Positions 57,840 through 64,000 of a DNA stretch of 64,000 nucleotides are shown piece after piece; position 1 is the stretch's first letter, and each line of letters opens with the position of its first letter. A model generated the notes under the pieces. That model had not been told where the DNA came from, did not search any database, and saw only the letters and a program-made list of their open reading frames with translations. The stretch comes from Coffea arabica (taxonomy: Eukaryota; Streptophyta; Magnoliopsida; Gentianales; Rubiaceae): assembly GCF_036785885.1 (NCBI RefSeq), contig NC_092315.1, positions 21,058,026-21,122,025 of the forward strand. The letters are read 5' to 3'. A program made the position numbers and the translations under genes.

Positions 57840-59770
57840 TAAGGAGATAAAGTTCAAATGACTGATGATAAGGAGATGCAGGTTCAAATCAATGAGTTCC
57901 AAAAATTGCTAGAATATTTGAAAAGCGAAAAGATCTACTAGAAAAATTTGCTATATTGATTAAAAGAAACCAAAAAGGTGATAAGAGATATGACAATAAG
58001 TCCCAAAATTTCAAGCCTAATAATCCCAATTTCAAGAAAACAAAAGGCATTTGTTTGTGAGAAACTAGGTAATCATGGTGCGCAGTGCAAGTATAAAAAG
58101 AGAAATGACAATGCAAAAGCAAATCCTCGTAAGGCTAACCTAGTCGAAGAGGATCAAATTATTGGTGCAGTTATTGTTTGGCTCTACTATGATTTTGACG
58201 ATATCAGGGTGATGCATGTAGCAAATTAAGAATTGAATATAGGGAAGAAACTGGTTGGATTCTTGATTAGTAAGGACTTCAATACCTTCAACACCTTGAG
58301 GGAAGTGGCAAATAACCTAAATCTTGATGTTAAGGCACTCCCCTACTGGCATCTTGATGTCAAGGCGCTCCCCTACTAGTAGAAACTAAATGCTGAGTGA
58401 AGGGTGTATACCATACCCGAAACTGTGAAATCTAGAATTTTTAGGTTCTTCACATCAACTTTGGTGGAAGAATTCAACTTTCTGCTAGAAAAGTTAAATT
58501 CCGTTGAAATGATGCAAGGATGGGAATGAACTAATGAATCTGATATCAAGCTAGTGATTGATGTTAACAACCACTTTCAAATGGATTTGTCGGTCTTTAT
58601 CGCAGATGTTAACATAAATCTAGCACATTTACGTGATACTTGTAATTCTTCGGGAATTGTCAATAGTACCTTCACCAAAATACAGAATCCTCCTCCAATT
58701 CCTCAAAATGTTGGAGATGATGGAGTGCTGTTGGAGGCGAATCATCTGTCATTGGCAAACTGGTGCTATTTTTCTGACACCTGGATGAAATTATTGGTGT
58801 AGTCATTTCTCAACTAAACATTGCAGCTAATGTGAAAGAATGGGTATTAGAATCTAGGGCTACTCAACACATACATGCCAATCAAGAAGTATTTACCTCC
58901 TACACTCCAATAGGGATGATAAAAAAGTGATCTACCTTGGAGACTCAAGAACTACTAAGGTTCTGTATGAGGACAAAGTATTCCTAAAACTCACTTCAAG
59001 AAAAACCTTAGCTCTTAATGATATGCTGCATGTCCAAATATTAGGGCATATCTCATTTCTGAAGCTCTATTAGGAAAAGTTAGGGGTGAAAGTGTTATTT
59101 GAATCTGGCAAGATTGTAATGACTAAGAATAATGTATTTGTAGGAAAAGGCTATTGTAATGAGGGATTTTTTGTACTCAAAATTTCAAATGTTATCAATG
59201 AAAATGCATCTCTTCTGCTTATATTGTTGATTCAATTTCTTTATGGCATGCTAGACTAGGACATGTTTATGTGAGCTATGTAAAGAAAATGCAATCATTT
59301 GGTTTAATTTTCGATACTAATAATAATAACATGGAAAATGTGAGATATGTGCAAAAGCCAAAATAACAAAAAAAAACTTGCATAACTAGGAACTAAATTA
59401 CTAAATTTAATTCACACAAACTTAAGTGATTTAAAACCAATAATGATTAGAGATAGTTAAATGTATTATGTTACATTTATACATAAATATTCTAAATACT
59501 TTAAAATTTATTTACTTAGAATAAAGATGATGCTCATACTACATTTTTATCTTATAAATCTGAAGTAAAAAATCAATTTAATAAGAAAATAAAATAATTA
59601 GATGGCATAATTGATTCCATATATGGTTTTTTCAAACAAGCTAGCATAATTGATGAACTAACATCTCCTTATTTACCTAGGTCTAATAGAATAGTTGAAA
59701 GAAAAAAATAGAACATTGAAAGAAATGATGAACTATACGTTAATCAGCTCTTATGCTCCTAATAATTCGT
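57840..59770 (+). pseudogene. Decayed Ty1/copia gag-pol fragment
   Basis: A gag zinc-knuckle relic ('CEKLGNHGAQCKYKK') with the following 'KANLVEEDQIIGAVI' lies at 58060-58175. A protease region ('WVLESRATQHIHANQEVF' with the active-site Asp altered to Glu) lies near 58850. 'LTSRKTLALNDMLHV' follows, then the pre-integrase stretch ('KIVMTKNNVFVGKGYCNEG', 'LGHVYVSYVKKMQSFG') and scattered integrase traces to about 59750. Stops and frame changes are frequent. No LTRs were found, so it is an old fragment. It abuts the LINE at about 59770. Confidence 0.8.
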
Positions 59771-61152
59771 AGGGGTAAGCTATTTTAGTGCATTGCCATC
59801 TACATGACGCTGGTTTTGAGGGGAGTCCTTTCCCATGGACTAATGGATCCTTGTGGCAGCGGCTGGATAGGATCTTATTAAATGGAAGGTGGTCAGAGAG
59901 TTTCAAATTCACTAGAGTCTCTCACTTGTTGCCTAAGATGGATCATGCACCATTACTTGTTCGTTTTGCGTCAGGAACTAGAGGGCAGCTTTTCATTTTT
60001 TTAAATTGTTGGACGAAACATGTAGGGTTTCCAGATGTAGTGAAGCATGCCTGGGAGTAGTCTGCGGTAGGAGTAGGGATGGGTAGGTTTTTTAATAAAT
60101 TGGTCACTACTCGGAATGAGTTGAAGGCTTGGAATCTCTTGGTGTTTGGAAAATTTTTTTTCTCGGATAAAGCAAGCTAAAGAGGCTTTGAAGTTATGCG
60201 AATGGGATTATGACGCACTCAGGAATGAGTCCTCTAGAATTGTGTTGAATGAGGCTCGTGCAAGGTATACTCAGTCCTTGGCAGTGGAGTGCCAGTTCTG
60301 GCATCAGAAATCTGGGATTGGGTGGATTCAAGAAGGGGATGCAAATACCAAGTTTTTCCACACTTTTGTTAGACAATGCCGTAATGCAAACACTATATTT
60401 TGGATAAAGGACGACAGTGGAGAATGGTTGGAAAATGAGCAGTAGGTGCAGGACTCGGCGGTCCAATTTTACTCTAAATTATTTAGCTCGGAATGCGAAG
60501 GTCGCAGACCACCGATCCTCCCATTTCAATTTTCACAATTGGGTCAAGCTGACAATGATCTCCTTCAAGCTTTGCCGACTCTGGAGGAGGTGCGCTCTGT
60601 AGTTTTTTCGTTAAGTGCTGAGAGTGCTCCCGGTCCTGATGGTTTGGCGCTAGATTTTACCAGAGCTATTGGGGAATAATTCAAGATGATTTATATTGAC
60701 AGTTCAAGATTTTGTTAAGGGAGCTCAACAACCTCGAGATCCACAAGTACTTTAATCATTCTTATTCTTAACGTCTAGGGGGCCTCCCAATGGCAGGATT
60801 TTAGGCCTATTAGTTTATATAATGTCAACTCCAAGATTATTTCCAAGGTTTTGGCTAATAGGCTTAATATGTTATTGTCCAAGATTATTTTGCCATGGCA
60901 AACTGGGTTCGTGCTGGGAAGAGAAATTATAGATAATAGTCTTTTAACTCAGGAGTTAGCATTAGACTTGGATAGAAGATTGGAATGCCATAATCTAATG
61001 CTTAAGTTGGATACGGAAAAAGTATACAATCAAGTCGAATGGTCTTTTTTGTTGTTTATGTTAAGGCGGTTTGACTTTCATAAATGGGCGATTGATTTAC
61101 TTTTTCATACTGTATCCAATTGTTAGTTTTCTGTGTTGATAAATGGAATCCC

Positions 61153-61636
61153 TGTTAGGAAATTGGTTTAATTTCTTTTAGTCAAGATTCCTATTTGGTG
61201 TGGGAAGTAACTAGTTTCCTAATTGGATTTAGTTACTTGAAGTAGTAGTCAAGTGAATTCCTATTTAGCTAGATACTATTTTCTACTCTATATGAGTTTA
61301 GGAAATAGTATTGGTTTCCAATTGTTATTTGATTTTTTGGCAGTAATGTTCTCTATAAATAGGTAGATTGGCATACTACAAAAACACACAAGAAAGGAGT
61401 GAGAGAGTTCTTAGTGGGTGAGAGGGTTATAGAAGAGTTGGGGCTTGGAAATCAAGTTGTAATCTTGTGGTGTTTTTTTCATAGTAAGAACAAGTTTTTC
61501 TCTCCGTGGATGTAGGCTTGGTGATTAAGTCGAACCACGTTAATTCTTGTGTGTTGTTCATCGTTCATGCTAGATATTATTTTCTATTAAATTATTGGTC
61601 TTTTCCTTTTCAAATAATTGGCCTGATACCCTAACA
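61153..61636 (+). repeat. 5' LTR of the copia-derived element
   Basis: TGTTAGGAAA...CCCTAACA, with short inverted ends. A TATA box (CTCTATAAATAGG) lies at about 61351-61363. Confidence 0.95.
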
Positions 61637-61638
61637 AG

Positions 61639-61650
61639 TGGTATCAGAGC
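61639..61650 (+). other. Primer-binding site, initiator-Met tRNA type
   Basis: TGGTATCAGAGC two bases after the 5' LTR, the standard plant retrotransposon priming sequence. Confidence 0.92.
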
Positions 61651-61662
61651 TCCGTTGGGATT

Positions 61663-62337
61663 TTGGTTAATTATTTGAAATTGAGTGGGTGGTGGTATAC
61701 CATGGGGTTTGGAACTATACAGTTTCCAATTCAACCGTTTAATGGAACTACAAGTTTCACTCTTTGGCAAAGAAGAGTGAAGGATGTTCTAGTTCAACAA
61801 GGTTTGGCAAAAGCGTTGAATGGAAAGAACAAGAAGCCAGAGAGCATAAATGATGATGAGTTTGAAGAGTTGGACGCAAAGTGTGCGAGCACGATTCCGC
61901 TCTATGTGGCGGCCAACATCATAAATAATGTGATAGATGATGAAGATTCTGCAGCAGACCTCTGGAAAAAATTGGAAAAACTTTATCTGGCTAAAAGCTT
62001 ATCCAATAAGTTGCATCTAAAGCGGCAACTTTATGCACTAAATATGGTGGAGGGTGGCAGCCTCATGGATCACATGAATACGTTCAACGGAATTTTGGAT
62101 CAACTCCAAAAAGTTGGAGTAGATATTGAGGAAGAAGATAAGGCCCTTTTACTTTTTACCTCAGTCTCTGATTCTTACGAAAGTGTCGTGACAACCCTGT
62201 TGTATGGGAAGGACACTTTAGAGTTCGAGAATGTGCAGTCTTCTTTGTTGGATCATGAAAAACAAAGGAAGGCAAATCAGGATGTGACACAAGAAGCTGC
62301 GTTAATTGCTCGAGGTGAGAATGAAAGAGGAAAATAA
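61663..62337 (+). CDS. gag polypeptide (UBN2 type) of the copia-derived element
   Basis: 224 codons ending at a TAA stop. The domain is the copia gag of UBN2 family: 'FNGTTSFTLWQRRVKDVL', 'DDEDSAADLWKKLEKLY', 'LKRQLYALNMVEGGSLMDHM', 'DKALLLFTSVSDSYES'. It would form the capsid of virus-like particles. The stop lies in the same frame as the zinc knuckle and protease that follow, so gag is released as a separate product unless the stop is read through. The second Met in the frame (MGFG, near 61700) is the likely start by family comparison. Confidence 0.85.
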   Translation: MVNYLKLSGWWYTMGFGTIQFPIQPFNGTTSFTLWQRRVKDVLVQQGLAKALNGKNKKPESINDDEFEELDAKCASTIPLYVAANIINNVIDDEDSAADLWKKLEKLYLAKSLSNKLHLKRQLYALNMVEGGSLMDHMNTFNGILDQLQKVGVDIEEEDKALLLFTSVSDSYESVVTTLLYGKDTLEFENVQSSLLDHEKQRKANQDVTQEAALIARGENERGK

Positions 62338-62995
62338 TTTGACGGTGAATCTAAGACAGGTGGTTCAAAGGCCAAGAGAAAGGGTGGAATCCAGTGCTTT
62401 GGTTGTCATGAGTTTGGCCATATCAAAAAATATTGCCCTCATCGAAAGAAAAATGATGAGAATGACTATGATAATGTTGCTGGATATGCATCGGGTGGAG
62501 ATATTCTCACAATCTCCAAAGGTAATAATACTTCTTCTCGTGATGGTTGGATTTTAGATTCTGGATGTGTTTCACATGTTTGCTCCAGGTTAGACTATTT
62601 TGATACTCTCCAAAGAAAGAAGGCAGATTTTATGTCCTTGGGTGATGGATCTACTTGTCAAGTCAAAGGTGTTGGAGTGGTGAAAATCAAAATATTGAAT
62701 GGAGAGATTCGTTCTTTGGGTGGTGTGGCTTATGTCCCAAAGTTACGAAGGAATCTAATTTCTTTGAGCCAGTTAGACTCCGAGGGTTACCATTTTTCGC
62801 TGCAGGTGGAGTTTTGAAAATCACACATGGCGAGACGGTCTTGTTGATGGGGAAGAAGTATGGTAATCTGTACCATTTGAATACCTCAATGGATTGGGAG
62901 CGGAAAGGGATCCAAGAATACTCTCAAATTACAAATGGTGGTGAGAGGAGAAATCCTGCTATAGGAGAGGGTGAATTGAGGCCCCTCTCGTGAGT
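62338..62995 (+). pseudogene. Zinc knuckle, protease and truncated pre-integrase of the copia-derived element
   Basis: In frame with gag after the stop: CCHC knuckle 'CFGCHEFGHIKKYC' (near 62394-62435), then protease 'WILDSGCVSHVC' with the catalytic Asp-Ser-Gly (near 62549-62584). A frameshift near 62800 moves to 'KITHGETVLLMGKKYGNLYH', the beginning of the pre-integrase domain, which ends at 62993. All later pol domains are absent. Confidence 0.85.
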
Positions 62996-63164
62996 CAACT
63001 AGATGTTGGACTCGATTAGCTACACACGGTCATTTGCCGATTGAATCAATTGAAAACAAGACCGTATTGATTTAGGTGTGTCGCTAGACACCAAGGTACT
63101 TGGTGGGAAAAGGCAAATGGAGTTTTTTTTTGGATGGTTTGCTGTGTTTGCTAAAAGAAATATT

Positions 63165-63180
63165 CGCCAAGGTGAAAATT
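63165..63180 (+). other. Polypurine tract region of the copia-derived element
   Basis: 'GCCAAGGTGAAAATT' directly before the 3' LTR resembles the CAAGTGGGAGATT-type tract of plant copia elements. Confidence 0.6.
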
Positions 63181-63664
63181 TGTTAGGAAATTGGCTTAAT
63201 TTCTTTTAGTCAAGATTCCTATTTAGTGTGGGAAGTAACTAGTTTCCTAATTGGATTTAGTTACTTGAAGTAGTAGTCAAGTAAATTCCTATTTAGCTAG
63301 ATACTATTTTCTACTCTATATGAGTTTAGGAAATAGTATTGGTTTCCAATTGTTATTTGGTTTTTTGGCAGTAATGTTCTCTATAAATAGGTAGATTGGC
63401 ATACTACAAAGACACACAAGAAAGGAGTGAGAGAGTTCTTAGTGGGTGAGAGGGTTATACAAGAGTTGGGGCTTGAGAATCAAGTTGTAATCTTGTGGTA
63501 TTTTTCTCATAGTAAGAACAAGTTTTTCTCTCTGTGGATGTAGGCTTGGTGATTAAGCCAAACCACGTTAATTCTTGTGTGTTGTTCATCGTTCATGCTA
63601 GATATTGTTTTCTATTAAATTGTTGGTCTTTTCCTTTTCAAATAATTGGCCTGATACCCTAACA
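63181..63664 (+). repeat. 3' LTR of the copia-derived element
   Basis: Same length as the 5' LTR with 15 substitutions by eye and no indel. The U3/R landmarks are kept. Confidence 0.95.
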
Positions 63665-64000
63665 GTCCCTACTAGTTTTTCTAAATCATCACGTGGGGTT
63701 TGGCAAGGAGATCCTTTATCTCTTGCGTTATTTTTAATTCTTGCGGAACTTTTAGGGAGAGGTCTCATCATTTTTGTATGGAGGATGAGCGGCGATTTTA
63801 TGTTTCTGGTGGGTCTCGGATCCCTTATTTGGCTTTTGTAAATGATATTTTAATCTTCTCAAGATACTCAGTGGGGTGTTTGGATGACATCAGGAATTTA
63901 CTGGAGGATTATCAAGCATTTTCAGGGCAAAAGGTTAACGGCAGGAAAGCTCTTTTCTTGTCTCAAATAGGGCCTCTGAGAACAATGTCTCCATGGTGGT

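Larger units (their letters stand above)
61153..63664 (+). mobile_element. Non-autonomous Ty1/copia element, 2.5 kb, inside a LINE
   Basis: LTRs of 484 bp at 61153-61636 and 63181-63664 enclose only 1,544 bp: a primer-binding site, gag, zinc knuckle, protease and the beginning of the pre-integrase region. Integrase, reverse transcriptase and RNase H are missing. Target-site copies ATCCC (61148-61152) and GTCCC (63665-63669) agree at four of five bases. I count 15 differences between the LTRs (about 3%), 14 of them transitions. By content it resembles the TR-GAG class of short elements with a GAG domain. It would need an autonomous copia partner to move. Confidence 0.9.
59780..64000 (+). pseudogene. 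LINE (L1-type) endonuclease/RT region, split by a copia insertion; runs off the end
   Basis: Endonuclease C-terminus ('DAGFEGSPFPWTNG', 'WQRLDRILLNGRW', 'DHAPLLVRF') at 59790-60000. Linker ('FWHQKSGIGWIQEGDANTKF', 'APGPDGL') at 60140-60680. Reverse transcriptase ('DFRPISLYNV', 'ILPWQTGFVLGREI') at 60800-61130. The frame is cut at 61152 and resumes at 63670 with 'SSRGVWQGDPLS' and a degenerate active site ('FVNDILIFSR') near 63835. Stops and frameshifts before the insertion show that it was already inactive or has decayed since. The 3' part lies outside the window. It is of the same broad class as the fragment at 4.7-6.2 kb. Confidence 0.88.

Overview
The window is nuclear DNA of a flowering plant, most likely a eudicot. 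It carries intron-containing plant genes with GT-AG junctions, a coiled-coil NBS-LRR resistance gene, an amino acid permease of the plant AAP type, and plant-type LTR retrotransposons, LINEs, a SINE and many TIR transposons. Species or family cannot be fixed from the sequence alone.

Layout. 1-3.7 kb: a minus-strand gene for cytosolic ribulose-5-phosphate 3-epimerase. It has eight coding exons, one of them apparently only 5 nt long, and a 905-bp foldback transposon in an intron. 4.6-6.2 kb: the 3' end of a dead LINE, partly tandem-duplicated. 7.5-8.1 kb: an isolated CUE-domain exon and a tRNA-derived SINE with clear target-site duplications. 9.7-13.9 kb: remnants of CACTA, PIF/Harbinger-like and other TIR elements and an old retrotransposon frame. 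13.95-23.56 kb: a young, GC-rich Ty3/gypsy element of Tat type. It has 571/572-bp LTRs, a single gag-pol frame broken by four stop codons, and a 754-codon antisense ORF with its own TATA box. 26.25-29.90 kb: three TIR transposons nested one inside another, each with its own target-site duplication.

33.5-44.6 kb: a minus-strand amino acid permease gene of seven exons (470 aa predicted) whose introns are loaded with transposons. 47.8-48.15 kb: a broken duplicate of that gene's 5' end. 49.1-51.9 kb: an intact single-exon CC-NBS-LRR gene on the minus strand, with three diverged copies of a roughly 300-bp repeat upstream. 53.4-57.8 kb: a MITE and AT-rich intergenic DNA. 57.8-64 kb: a decayed Ty1/copia fragment, then a LINE reverse-transcriptase region split by a 2.5-kb non-autonomous copia element.

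Only three host genes look intact: the epimerase, the permease and the NLR. They are unrelated in function (pentose phosphate metabolism, amino acid uptake, pathogen recognition) and are each transcribed from the minus strand. Everything else is mobile-element sediment. The most informative parts are the antisense-ORF retrotransposon, the triple transposon nest and the microexon in the epimerase gene. I saw no wholly unknown system. ORF limits, splice sites, LTR comparisons and target-site duplications were read by eye; homology assignments rest on recognised motifs, not on searches.
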